Assembly: GCF_035818635.1 (NCBI RefSeq)
Contig: NZ_JAYLLH010000020.1
Location: 1-64,000 of the forward strand
DNA length: 64,000 nt
Reading direction: 5' to 3'
Source of the DNA: Mesobacterium_A hydrothermale
GTDB taxonomy: Bacteria; Pseudomonadota; Alphaproteobacteria; Rhodobacterales; Rhodobacteraceae
Shown here: piece after piece, positions 25,705 to 34,063 of the stretch
How positions within the stretch are numbered: the stretch's first letter is position 1
Layout of the letters: every line of letters starts with the position of its first letter
Position numbers and translations under genes: made by a program
Notes under the pieces: generated by a model
What the model saw: only the letters and a program-made list of their open reading frames with translations
The model's database searches: none
Told to the model about the DNA's origin: nothing

Positions 25705-26058
25705 ATGCCCTGGAGAGTTTCTTTCGCCGACGAGTTTGAGCCGGAATTTGACGAACTCGACGAGGAAGTTCAGGACGCGATCTTCGCCCGGGTTCTGCTT
25801 CTCGAGCGCGAGGGGCCGTCGCTCGGCCGACCGCATGCCGACACCCTGACCGGTTCAAAGCATGCAAACATGAAGGAATTGCGCTGCACCGCCGGTGGAG
25901 GCGTCTGGCGCATTGCCTTCGCTTTCGATCCTGACCGGCAGGCGATCCTGCTCGTCGGCGGGGACAAATCGGGTGGCAGCGAAAAGCGCTTCTACAAGCA
26001 GCTGATCGCCCGGGCCGATGAGCGATTCGACCGCCATCTGGCAGAGCGGAAAGGATAA
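25705..26058 (+). CDS. RelE/ParE-family toxin, 117 aa
   Basis: This is the toxin of a type II toxin-antitoxin pair, with the RelE/HigB fold pattern: a helical N-terminus (FADEFEPEFDELDEEVQDAI), then strands with MKELRC and GGVWRIAFAFD, and a C-terminal FYKQLIARADERFDRHL helix. HigB-type proteins cut mRNA on the ribosome. Toxin first and antitoxin second is the HigBA order. The ATG has AGGA upstream, and a near-consensus promoter precedes it. It sits on the plus strand between two minus-strand tail genes. Confidence 0.85.
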   Translation: MPWRVSFADEFEPEFDELDEEVQDAIFARVLLLEREGPSLGRPHADTLTGSKHANMKELRCTAGGGVWRIAFAFDPDRQAILLVGGDKSGGSEKRFYKQLIARADERFDRHLAERKG

Positions 26059-26063
26059 GGACC

Positions 26064-26432
26064 ATGGCAAAAAGCCTGAAAGACAAGCTTGCAACCCTCG
26101 ACCCGGCGCGCCGCGCACGCATCGAGGCCGAGGCCGATCGTCTGCACACCGAGTATCTGACGCTGCAGGAACTGCGCAAGGCGAAGGAAATGACCCAGGT
26201 GCAGCTTGCCGAGACCCTCGGTATACAGCAGGCGACCGTTGCGAAATACGAGCGCCAGAGTGATCTCCTGCTGTCAACACTTCGCAGATACGTCGCAGCC
26301 ATGGGCGGTGACCTCAAGCTGATGGTAGAATTCCCCGGCAAGGCGCCTGTCTCCCTCGAGGGGCTTGGCGACACTGAAGAACCCCGCCAACGTACCGCAC
26401 GCAACGCGCTCCAACACGAAGCTCGTGCGTGA
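26064..26432 (+). CDS. XRE-type antitoxin (HigA-like), 122 aa
   Basis: A helix-turn-helix of the XRE type (KAKEMTQVQLAETLGIQQATVAKYE, about 40-65) binds DNA and should repress the pair, and the flanking helices neutralise the toxin. It follows the toxin stop by 5 nt. The C-terminal ~25 residues are polar and may be disordered. Its stop lies 3 nt from the end of the converging late gene at 26436. Confidence 0.85.
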   Translation: MAKSLKDKLATLDPARRARIEAEADRLHTEYLTLQELRKAKEMTQVQLAETLGIQQATVAKYERQSDLLLSTLRRYVAAMGGDLKLMVEFPGKAPVSLEGLGDTEEPRQRTARNALQHEARA

Positions 26433-26435
26433 TCT

Positions 26436-27065
26436 TCAGAACCTCCCCTCCACCCAATTCGCCACGATCAGCCCCGGCACACTGTCGAGCGCCCGCTCCG
26501 AGTCGCGGTCGAGGTTCAGCCGCTTCGGCAGCCTGACCTGCGGGACCAGTAGGAAGATCGGCACGGTGGCACGGCCGCGGCCGGTTTTCGAGCGCGAGGC
26601 CATGCCAAGGCCTTTGGTGTTCAGCCGCCCGTCGGCCACCAGCAGGCTCGGCCCGCGACTACGATAGACGAAGCGCAGGCGCATTCCCCTCCGCCGCTCC
26701 CATTCGTCCGGAGTCAGTTTCGCCCCGTGCCGCCCCTTGCCAGCGGCGGGCAGCGGGATCGCCAACCAGAAGCCATCGCGCGAGCGGATCAGCGGGCCGG
26801 TGTCATGCGCGCCGACGATGACCGGGGCCTTCGACCAGACCAGCGCGGCGGCGTTCAGGCTCTCGCCCGCCTTTGGGTAGGTCTGGCTCCGGATCGAGTT
26901 GGCCAGCCGACGGCCGAGCCCGGCGCCGGTGATCTGGCCGCGCCAGGCGGTCTTGAGCCCGGTCCCGGCCTCGCGCATCGCGGCGGTGACGGCCTTCTCT
27001 CCGGCCTTCACCTCGGCGGCCATGGCGGCGACGAGGTCGGGCGTGATGTCGAGCTTCAGCTTCAC
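26436..27065 (-). CDS. Phage neck/tail-completion protein, DUF6441-like, 209 aa
   Basis: This protein opens with a helical segment (LVAAMAAEVKAGEKAVTAAMREAGTGLK, quoted in part) followed by basic strands. The pattern and gene order match the minor tail protein of the DUF6441/HK97 gp10 kind found between head-tail joining and tail terminator genes. Function is by position. The start overlaps the upstream stop (ATGA). Confidence 0.6.
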   Translation of the reverse strand: MKLKLDITPDLVAAMAAEVKAGEKAVTAAMREAGTGLKTAWRGQITGAGLGRRLANSIRSQTYPKAGESLNAAALVWSKAPVIVGAHDTGPLIRSRDGFWLAIPLPAAGKGRHGAKLTPDEWERRRGMRLRFVYRSRGPSLLVADGRLNTKGLGMASRSKTGRGRATVPIFLLVPQVRLPKRLNLDRDSERALDSVPGLIVANWVEGRF

Positions 27066-27373
27066 GCGGGTCTCAGGTCCACGGTCCAGACCAGCCGCTC
27101 GCGGTCGCGGACGGGCTCTCCCTGGATGAGGAAGGCCTCGCCGTCGATCTCGATCCGATCGCCGGGGCGCGGGTTCGCGACCTCGGCGACGCGCAGATCC
27201 AGCCGGGTCGTTTCCGACCAGAGGCGCGCCTCGCCGAAGCCGGTGACGTCGTCCGGCCGACGCAGAATGGCGTGCACCAGCACCGGCGCGCCGCCCTCGG
27301 CGGTATAGACCACGTCGCGGGCGAGATGCGGGTCAGTGAAGAACACATCGAGAGCCGCGGCGAAGGCGCTCAT
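27062..27373 (-). CDS. Head-tail joining protein (gpFII-like), 103 aa
   Basis: The ATG at 27373 overlaps the capsid gene stop. The small beta-rich protein (VVYTAEGGAPVLVHAILRRP, then RPGDRIEIDGEAFLIQGEPV) fits lambda gpFII-like joining proteins, which close the head and dock the tail. The upstream extension of the frame to 27454 lies inside the capsid gene. Confidence 0.65.
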   Translation of the reverse strand: MSAFAAALDVFFTDPHLARDVVYTAEGGAPVLVHAILRRPDDVTGFGEARLWSETTRLDLRVAEVANPRPGDRIEIDGEAFLIQGEPVRDRERLVWTVDLRPA

Positions 27374-28386
27374 CAGGTCCTCCGCGCCGAGCGCAACACC
27401 TGTGGGCGGGTGCAGATCGGCAGCGGGTTGCTCTCGATCTCGAGCCGCACCCATTCGTCGCGGTCCCGGTCGGGAATGGAGCGGGCGTAGAGTGGCAGGC
27501 CGAGGGTGTTGACGGTCTCGAAGGTGTCGGCCGGGGCGTAGTAGATCTCGAAGAGCCCTTCCACGCCTTCGGGATAGAAGACCGCTTTATCGGGCGGCAC
27601 CCCGAAGGCGGCATTGCCCCGGTAGCGGCGGAAATTGATGCCGCCGAAGCTGACTTCATCGGCGACGCGCGAACGCAGGTCGGCCGCGGCGGCGGTGTTG
27701 AGGTAGGTCTCGCGCACCTCCTTGTGGGCCACGAGATCGGCGAAGAAGGCCGAGCCGCATTCCGCGCGCAGCTGCACCGCGCCGGTGGAGAGCCCGCCGA
27801 GGCTGTCCTCGACGCTTTCGATCAGCGCCTGGCATTTCTTGCGGAGCGCCCCCGAGGCCGGGTTGGTGGCGGCGAGATCGAAGTTCACCTCCGCCGCCGG
27901 GGTGATGGCAAACTCGGTGAAATAGTCGATGACCACCGCCCCGTCCTTGGGATCGAGCACCTTGCCCTGGATGCCGTTCAGGAGGTGATACTCGAAGGTC
28001 GCCTCGGCATCGGTGCGCAGGCGGCGCAGGCGACGTGCCACCTCGGCCTGGATCTGCTGGGTCTCGCTCTCGGAGCCAAAGGCGCGGATGCCCTGGATCT
28101 CGGAGGCCCAGAGCACGTCCTGCTTCTTGAACTGGCGGCAGACGAAGGCCCGCACGTCGCGCCGTTCCGGTACCTGCTGTTCATAGGCCGAACCGCGCTC
28201 GGAGAACGGGATCAGCGACAGCGTGCCGTCGCGGCTCTCGATGACGACGGTGCGGCTGCGCACGCCGCGATCGGCAAAGAGGCCGGAGCCCGAGAGGGTG
28301 GCGGGCTTGAAGGGGATGTTTTCGAGCGCGCGGGTAAGCTCGATCACCGAGAAGGCATCGGTGTCGAAGATGTCCAGTGTGGGCAT
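27373..28386 (-). CDS. Major capsid protein (lambda gpE family), 337 aa
   Basis: The length and sequence pattern match the lambda-type major capsid E family: the opening FDTDAFSVIELTRALENIPF, the central EYHLLNGIQGKVLD block and the C-terminal ETVNTLGLPLYAR. It assembles the icosahedral shell (HK97 fold). It follows the decoration gene at a 27-nt gap with a ribosome site, as in lambda. Confidence 0.92.
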   Translation of the reverse strand: MPTLDIFDTDAFSVIELTRALENIPFKPATLSGSGLFADRGVRSRTVVIESRDGTLSLIPFSERGSAYEQQVPERRDVRAFVCRQFKKQDVLWASEIQGIRAFGSESETQQIQAEVARRLRRLRTDAEATFEYHLLNGIQGKVLDPKDGAVVIDYFTEFAITPAAEVNFDLAATNPASGALRKKCQALIESVEDSLGGLSTGAVQLRAECGSAFFADLVAHKEVRETYLNTAAAADLRSRVADEVSFGGINFRRYRGNAAFGVPPDKAVFYPEGVEGLFEIYYAPADTFETVNTLGLPLYARSIPDRDRDEWVRLEIESNPLPICTRPQVLRSARRT

Positions 28387-28413
28387 GGGAATGTCCTTTC
28401 AGCTTGTCAGGTG

Positions 28414-28791
28414 TCAGCGCACCAGGATGCCGGCGGCGGCCAATGCTGCATGCGCCGCATCAATCTCGGGCTGGGTCGGCGTACCGGTGAACACCAGATC
28501 GTTGGCGTTGACGATGGCGGGACCGCGCAGCAACACAACCGCATCCACATCGGCCGCCGTGGCATCTGCCTTGCCCCAGAGCACGGCGACCGCCGTTTCG
28601 GTGCCATCGACGGCCGCCGGATCGTGGGCGGTGTATTTGCCGGTCGCGGTGATCTTGCCCAGCACGGTGCCGGGCTGCAGGACCGGGTTGGCGGCGCTGT
28701 TGGCGATGGTGACGACCTCGCGGGTGTAATCGCGGAAGGCCTCCCAGACGAGAAAGCCGCCAGCGTGGGTGGTTTCGGTGAGCGTGGTCAT
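28414..28791 (-). CDS. Head decoration protein (lambda gpD-like), 125 aa
   Basis: This is a gpD homologue, which trimerises on the capsid to stabilise packed DNA. It shows the family features: an extended N-terminus, PVLQPGTVLGKITATGKY, and the small C-terminal alpha/beta domain with AVAVLWGKADAT. The order protease, gpD, gpE is the lambda order. Confidence 0.88.
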   Translation of the reverse strand: MTTLTETTHAGGFLVWEAFRDYTREVVTIANSAANPVLQPGTVLGKITATGKYTAHDPAAVDGTETAVAVLWGKADATAADVDAVVLLRGPAIVNANDLVFTGTPTQPEIDAAHAALAAAGILVR

Positions 28792-28797
28792 GGTTGG

Positions 28798-29724
28798 TTA
28801 TCCTTTGCGCTTGAAGGTTCGGGCGATCACATCACCCCAGGGTTTGGCCTGAGGCGCGGGCCCCGGTTGCGGGTGTGTGGAGGAGATGTCGGGATCAACA
28901 GCCGCGCGGGCGTCGATGAGGGATTTACGAATATCCTCGAGGTCGGTTTCCGCCTCGAGAAAGCCGGCGGCCATCTGCGGCTGACCCGCCAGCCGGCAGA
29001 GATCGACCACGGTTTTGGCGTAGGCCATCGCCTCCGTGCGGATGGCGGCGCGATCAGGTTCCGGATCGGCATTGGACCCGTTGGCAGGTTCCGGATCCGG
29101 GTTGACCGCAGTGGGGTCGGCCTTCGCCGTCATCGCCGCGATGATCGCTTCCGGCGTGTTCCTGAACCCGCTCACATCGAAGCGGGCGGCCATTTTCACC
29201 GGCGCGGCCAGGGTATCGGCGAGCCCCATATCGATGGCTTCAGACGCATCAAACCAGGTCTCGGCCGCCATCAGGCTGGCGATCTCATCCTCCGCCTTGC
29301 CGGATTTGGCGGCATAGCCCTTGATGAGCGAGGCACCGATCTTGTCGAGCGCCTCGGCCATGGCCCGCATGTCAGCCGCCGTTCCCATCACGAGCCCCGA
29401 CGGATCATGGATCATCAGAAAGGCGTTTTCCGGCATGACGATCTCGTCGCCGGCCATGGCGATGTAGGAGGCAGCCGAGGCGGCAATGCCGTCGATGCTC
29501 ACGGTGACATTGCCGGCGTGACGTTGCAGAGCATTGTAGATCGCCACCGCGTCGAACACCGAGCCGCCGGGGCTGTTGAGCCGCAATGTCAGCGGGGACT
29601 TGTCCGGCAGCTTGCCGAGATCGGCCAGAAACGCCTTCGCGCTGACGCCATAGGCGCCGATTTCATCATAGATCGAGATTTCCGCGCCCTCATCGAGGGC
29701 GCAGATCGAGTACCAGGTTTTCAT
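28798..29724 (-). CDS. Head maturation protease, ClpP-like serine peptidase, 308 aa
   Basis: This ClpP-fold (S14/S49-like) prohead protease has the oxyanion strand LNSPGGSVFDA, the nucleophile Ser in GIAASAASYIAMAG (about residue 92-97) and the His in FLMIHDPSG. The C-terminal ~100 residues are polar and rich in Pro and Asp, and probably include the scaffold-like part, as in lambda C/Nu3. The gene lies between portal and decoration genes. Confidence 0.9.
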   Translation of the reverse strand: MKTWYSICALDEGAEISIYDEIGAYGVSAKAFLADLGKLPDKSPLTLRLNSPGGSVFDAVAIYNALQRHAGNVTVSIDGIAASAASYIAMAGDEIVMPENAFLMIHDPSGLVMGTAADMRAMAEALDKIGASLIKGYAAKSGKAEDEIASLMAAETWFDASEAIDMGLADTLAAPVKMAARFDVSGFRNTPEAIIAAMTAKADPTAVNPDPEPANGSNADPEPDRAAIRTEAMAYAKTVVDLCRLAGQPQMAAGFLEAETDLEDIRKSLIDARAAVDPDISSTHPQPGPAPQAKPWGDVIARTFKRKG

Positions 29725-29727
29725 GGA

Positions 29728-31197
29728 TCACTTTCCCTTGTCTGGATCAGCCGGCTTTTGCGGCGTCGCCCGCGCGCCCTGCGCCTCGCCGGGGCTGGTG
29801 GAATAGTTGAGGCCAAGCTCTGCAGCCCGCGCCGCATCCGCCGCATTCTCGCGGTCGATTTCCTCGATGTCGTAGCCGGTGGCCTCGACCGCTTTCCTGC
29901 GCGACATCAGCCCGGCATTGATGCCCAGAAGCTGCGCCTGAATGTCCTTCAGCGGATCGACCCAGTCCCACCGTGGCGGGATCCAGTGAACCGGTTTGGC
30001 CTTGGCCATGTCGGGCAGATCGAGCACACCCGACAGGGCCGACATTTCCAGCCAGCGCTGCCAGACAGGGCGGCAGAATTGGTGCGCCATGACCCCATGC
30101 TGCAACTGGCCGATTCGGCGGCGGAACTCGACCAGTTCGGCGCGCAGGCTCGAATAATTGGCCTGGCGCACATCGCCGGTGACCAGATGATAGGGCAGAC
30201 CCAGCGAGGCCGAGATCGCCAGCAGGGTGCGATACTGGAACGCCTCGTAACCGCCCCCCACATCGGCAGGGCTGGAGAACTTGATATCCTCGCCCGGCAG
30301 CAGCACCTGCAGGGTGCCCGGCTCTAAGCTGGCAATGCCAATGCCGGTGCCCTCGTCCTCGATCTCCCCCATCAGGGTTTCTTCGGGGGCGTTTTTCGTG
30401 ACGAAGCCCGCGAACATCGCCGCCGTCTTTTTGCGATCGAGCTCGGCGTCATCGTACTGATCGAGCAGAAACAGCCGCACCATGGCTGGCGCCACATGTG
30501 GCAGGCCCCGGATTTGACCCGCATCGATCGGGCGGTAGATGTGGAGAACGTCCTCGGCGGGCACCCTTGTGGTGTCCGGAATGACATCCCTTCGGTCCGT
30601 GCTGTCTCCGGGGTGGCGACGGCGGAAGTGATAGGCGACGCGTCGCCCGATCCGGTCGAACTCGATGCCGCAGCGGATCTGGTTGCCGTTTGGCGCGGTT
30701 TCGGTCTTGTCGAAGGGCAGCATTTCCGATTGCAGAAGCTGCAACTGCATCGGCACCAGCAACCCGTCCTCTGCCCGGCGTGGCCGGATACGCACGAAGC
30801 ATTCCCCGGCGACGAACATCTCGCGCGCGATCATCGCCTGCAGCCCGTAGAAGTCGGTGAGACCATCGGCGTCGGCCTGATTGGTCCAGGCCAGCCACAG
30901 GCGCTGAACCCGGTCGCGCAATTCCCCGTCTTCAATGAGCGACGACGGCTTGATCCCGTCGCCAACCAGATTGGCCGCATAAGCCTCGCAGGCATTGGCG
31001 GCGTATCCATTGGTCACCACCAGTTCGCGCGAGCGGGCCAGCAGGCGCGGACCGCCCGAGGCCACCAGCGCGTTGATGTTCTCCAAGGGCGGGTTCCAGC
31101 CCCGCAGGCGACGCCGCGACATCGCGCCTTCGAGGCGCGCGCGCATAGCAGAAGGGCCGCCGGTTTTCTGGCGGCGGAAGGCATCAAGCAGGCCCAT
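29728..31197 (-). CDS. Portal protein, lambda family, 489 aa
   Basis: This is the dodecameric portal vertex protein of the lambda gpB family. Blocks visible include the basic N-terminus (RRRLRGWNPPLENINAL), NGYAANACEAYAANLVGDG, the HIYRPIDAGQIRGLPHVAPAM segment (quoted in part) and RQANYSSLRAELVEF. An ATG at 31197 or GTG at 31200 starts the gene, overlapping the gpW-like stop. Confidence 0.92.
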   Translation of the reverse strand: MGLLDAFRRQKTGGPSAMRARLEGAMSRRRLRGWNPPLENINALVASGGPRLLARSRELVVTNGYAANACEAYAANLVGDGIKPSSLIEDGELRDRVQRLWLAWTNQADADGLTDFYGLQAMIAREMFVAGECFVRIRPRRAEDGLLVPMQLQLLQSEMLPFDKTETAPNGNQIRCGIEFDRIGRRVAYHFRRRHPGDSTDRRDVIPDTTRVPAEDVLHIYRPIDAGQIRGLPHVAPAMVRLFLLDQYDDAELDRKKTAAMFAGFVTKNAPEETLMGEIEDEGTGIGIASLEPGTLQVLLPGEDIKFSSPADVGGGYEAFQYRTLLAISASLGLPYHLVTGDVRQANYSSLRAELVEFRRRIGQLQHGVMAHQFCRPVWQRWLEMSALSGVLDLPDMAKAKPVHWIPPRWDWVDPLKDIQAQLLGINAGLMSRRKAVEATGYDIEEIDRENAADAARAAELGLNYSTSPGEAQGARATPQKPADPDKGK

Positions 31198-31412
31198 CAC
31201 AACCCCTTGGTCGTGGTCACGCGCACCTGACGGATCACGCTGCGGCCCTCGAGCGTGGCAATCTCGTGGTTGAGCACATCGATGGCCCGGTCGATTTCCG
31301 CCAGGCTGCGGTATTCCACCGTTTTGCCGTCATAGCTGACTCGGGCCACACCACTCGCGCGCGCGGCCGCCAGGGCGTCGCGGCGGGTTTGCAGTTCTGC
31401 CAGTGTGGCCAT
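31197..31412 (-). CDS. Head-tail connector, gpW-like, 71 aa
   Basis: A 71-residue protein has a helical N-terminal half (ATLAELQTRRDALAAARASG) and a beta-turn in the middle (VSYDGKTVEYRSLAEIDRAI), the pattern of lambda gpW-like head completion proteins. Its position between large terminase and portal is the lambda position. Confidence 0.8.
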   Translation of the reverse strand: MATLAELQTRRDALAAARASGVARVSYDGKTVEYRSLAEIDRAIDVLNHEIATLEGRSVIRQVRVTTTKGL

Positions 31413-31431
31413 TACGATCCCAACTTAGTCA

Positions 31432-31458
31432 TTGACATATAGGTCAGTGACGTATATC
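31432..31458 (+). promoter_or_regulatory. Promoter/operator of the toxin-antitoxin pair at 31.5 kb
   Basis: TTGACA (31432-31437) and TATATC (31453-31458) are separated by 15 nt, shorter than ideal. The two boxes lie in imperfect direct repeats (GACATATA and GACGTATA), as expected for an operator bound by the XRE antitoxin. Confidence 0.45.
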
Positions 31459-31465
31459 TCGTGTC

Positions 31466-31807
31466 ATGACCATTGTAACCGTTGTCGAAATGCCGGAGTT
31501 CCAGCGCCGCGCCCGCGCGATCATGAGCGACGACGAGCGCATGGAGTTGATCGATTTTGTCGCCCACAACCCTTTAAGTGGCGTTTCCATTGGCGGCGGT
31601 GTGCGCAAGTTTCGCTTTGCGAGGGCAGGCAGCGGAAAAAGCGGCGGATACCGGGTGATCCATGTATTCAGCCCCGAAGACGGCACACCGGTCATATTGA
31701 TCACGGTCTTCGCCAAGAACGAGAAGGCCAACCTGACCAAGGCCGAAACCGAGGCGGTCAAAACCCTCGGCAAGGCCCTGACAGAAACCTACAGGAGCAA
31801 GCGATGA
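31466..31807 (+). CDS. RelE/HigB-family toxin, 113 aa
   Basis: This is a second type II toxin, with the pattern of the RelE-like family that pairs with NadS/HigA-type antitoxins: VVEMPEFQRRARAIMSDDER at the start, then GGVRKFRFARAGSGKSGGYRVIH and the VFAKNEKANLTKAE end (quoted in parts). The GxRKxRxA and GGYRVI blocks carry the basic residues used for mRNA cleavage. It is encoded on the plus strand within the minus-strand head module and overlaps its antitoxin by 4 nt. Confidence 0.88.
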   Translation: MTIVTVVEMPEFQRRARAIMSDDERMELIDFVAHNPLSGVSIGGGVRKFRFARAGSGKSGGYRVIHVFSPEDGTPVILITVFAKNEKANLTKAETEAVKTLGKALTETYRSKR

Positions 31808-32094
31808 GCGACGCATTCAACAGCATCGAACAAGGCCTGAAAGAGGCTCTTGCCCACGCGCGCGGCAAAGGTCCTGCGGTGATCCACGAGATCGACATTC
31901 CCGAGCCAGACGTGCAAACCATCCGCGCCAGAACCGGCCTTTCGCAAGCGGAGTTCGCGCGCAGTATCGGGGTTGCCAAGGGCACGCTCTTGAACTGGGA
32001 GCACCGCCGCCGACGCCCCGATGGCCCTGCGCGGGTTCTGCTGGCGATGATCGCCAAGGATCCGGGAATTGTGCAACGTACCCTCAACGAGTAA
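31804..32094 (+). CDS. XRE-type antitoxin, 96 aa
   Basis: The ATG at 31804 overlaps the toxin stop (ATGA). A helix-turn-helix is seen in ARTGLSQAEFARSIGVAKGTLLNWE (quoted in part; about residues 45-70), followed by the RRRPDGPARVLLAMIAKDP tail typical of antitoxins in this group. It should both neutralise the toxin and bind the operator at 31432-31458. Confidence 0.88.
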   Translation: MSDAFNSIEQGLKEALAHARGKGPAVIHEIDIPEPDVQTIRARTGLSQAEFARSIGVAKGTLLNWEHRRRRPDGPARVLLAMIAKDPGIVQRTLNE

Positions 32095-32098
32095 AGCG

Positions 32099-34063
32099 CT
32101 ATCCCATGTAATTCGAACGCACGGACCGGCGCTGGCGCGCGGGTCTCGCTGGGCGCGACACCGCCGGCGCCGGTGTCCCCAGTTCGGTCGGAGAGACCTG
32201 CCGCTCCAGATCATCCCATTGTTTGTCCGACCAGCGATCTGCCCCGAGGATCCACGCGGCCGCACGGGCATAAACGCGGGCGTCGAGCGCCTCGTTCCTC
32301 TCGCGCAGCTTCTGCCATTCGAGCTTGGCAAAGCCGCGCTTGTTCTTCACCGTCACCAGCTGCTCGGCGACGAGTTGCTTGAGCCACTCACTGTCTACCC
32401 AGCCCGGCAGGTGCACGGTGCCGGGCGGGAATGCGGCGCCGGCCGTAACCTCTTCGAGCGTCGGCCGCTCCTGCCTGAGAAACCGGTAGGTCTCGGCCTT
32501 GAAGGTCGAGACCGCCACTGTCCAGAGCCGCGCGCCCCGGCGCAGACGTTTCCCCGCGATGGTGGCGTCAACGAAGGTCGGGCCCGAGACGGGGCTCGCG
32601 CGATTGAACCCTTCCACCCCCTTGACCGGGGCGACCTGCGCAAAGCCCACCTGACGTGCCCAGCCATAGACGGCGCTGGTCTCGTAGCCGGTGTCGATGG
32701 CCAGCCGCGCGATGCTCATCGGCACGCCGCTTGCGTGTTGCCATGTCCGCCCCAGAAGCTCCGACAGCCTTGCCCAGCAAGCCGGATCGGCGGGCCCGCC
32801 CTCGATCACCAGATGGTCGATCAGCCAACTCTCCAGCCCGCGCCCCCAGGCCCAGACATCGACCTCGATCCGGTCCTTCTGCACATCTGCGCCGGCGGTG
32901 AGGAACAGCCCCTTCTCGGGCACCAATCCCGCCGGCAAGTCCTCCCGCTGCCCACTCAGCCTCTGCCAGTCGGGCGCATCGCCCGTCTCCACCCAGGTTT
33001 CGCCGAGCGAGGTGTTCACGAAGGTCTTCATTGCCTGGTCGCCACCCGCGCGGGCAGAAAGGAAATTTTTCACCATCGCTTCGAGCCGGACCCAGGGCGA
33101 ATATATCTCGTTGAGGTGGAAGCCGGCGATCTCGGCAAAGGGCCTCCGCGCCCGCCATTCGCCCTTGCCGACAGTGGCCCATCTTGTCTGGTCGTCCCAC
33201 TTCGCCGCGCAGTGGATACATTCATAGCGCGCGGTCTCGGGGCGGTGTTCACCGCGGTCGCTCTTCACCCATTTGACCTGTCCCCAGACCAGCACCTGGG
33301 ATTCGCCACAGTCCGGGCACGGCACCCAGAACTGCCGCTGGTCGCTTTCCTCATAGGCCGTCTCGATCCGGCTCGCACCCCGGTTGGTCGGCGTCGAAAC
33401 CAGCACGATCTTGCGGTTCCAGAAGGTGACCGTGCGCTTCTTCGCCAGGTTCACCGGATCGCCCTCGGCCCCGGCGCTGAACGGGTAGCGATCCACCTCG
33501 TCGCACAAGAGCAGCCGGATCGGCCGGCTCGCGAGCCCCGAGGGCGCATTAGCCCCGACAATCGTCAAATGCCCGCCGGCAAAGCGCTTGTGCAGGATCT
33601 TGTTGTTGCCGTCACGCGACTTTGGATCGGCGATCTTTTCCCTCAGGCACGGCGTATCGCGCGCCATCGGCGTGAAGCGGTCCTTCGACCAGGTCTCGGC
33701 ATCGCGCTCAGTCGGCATCACCACCATGATCGGTGCCGGGTCCTGGTCGATGTGATAGCCGACGGCACAGAGTTGGGTTTCGGTCTTGCCGGTCTGGGCA
33801 GATGACATGACCACAACCGTCTCCACCGACGCATCCGAGATCGCGTCCATGATCCCGCGCTGGTATTCGGCGCGGGAGGTGCGCCAGCGCCCGGGCTCGG
33901 CGCTCGCCTCCGAACTCAGCCTGCGGTTCTGATCCGCCCAGTCACTGATCGTCAGCTCCGGCGGCGGGGTCAGCGCCTTCAGCACCCGAGCCACCGTCCG
34001 GTGCATCACTTGCGTCCCCGGCAGGGTCAGGATCGTCGTCTTGGTCTCGCTCAAGGCGCACAT
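32099..34063 (-). CDS. Terminase large subunit, GpA family, 654 aa
   Basis: This is the packaging motor and nuclease. The ATPase domain has a Walker A-like SSAQTGKTE (about 88-95) and Walker B LLLCDEVDRY. A zinc-binding pair of CxxC motifs (CPDCGES and CIHCAAKW) follows, as in the lambda gpA family. The nuclease domain occupies the C-terminal third (TAGADVQKDRIEVDVWAWG). The start at 34063 overlaps the small-subunit gene; an ATG at 34006 is also possible, and the frame extends to 34144. The C-terminus is basic. Confidence 0.92.
   Translation of the reverse strand: MCALSETKTTILTLPGTQVMHRTVARVLKALTPPPELTISDWADQNRRLSSEASAEPGRWRTSRAEYQRGIMDAISDASVETVVVMSSAQTGKTETQLCAVGYHIDQDPAPIMVVMPTERDAETWSKDRFTPMARDTPCLREKIADPKSRDGNNKILHKRFAGGHLTIVGANAPSGLASRPIRLLLCDEVDRYPFSAGAEGDPVNLAKKRTVTFWNRKIVLVSTPTNRGASRIETAYEESDQRQFWVPCPDCGESQVLVWGQVKWVKSDRGEHRPETARYECIHCAAKWDDQTRWATVGKGEWRARRPFAEIAGFHLNEIYSPWVRLEAMVKNFLSARAGGDQAMKTFVNTSLGETWVETGDAPDWQRLSGQREDLPAGLVPEKGLFLTAGADVQKDRIEVDVWAWGRGLESWLIDHLVIEGGPADPACWARLSELLGRTWQHASGVPMSIARLAIDTGYETSAVYGWARQVGFAQVAPVKGVEGFNRASPVSGPTFVDATIAGKRLRRGARLWTVAVSTFKAETYRFLRQERPTLEEVTAGAAFPPGTVHLPGWVDSEWLKQLVAEQLVTVKNKRGFAKLEWQKLRERNEALDARVYARAAAWILGADRWSDKQWDDLERQVSPTELGTPAPAVSRPARPARQRRSVRSNYMG

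Noticed and set aside
27724..30327. 867-codon plus-strand ORF across the head module
   Set aside because: It lies antisense to capsid, decoration, protease and portal genes, all of which match known families. The open frame follows from high GC.
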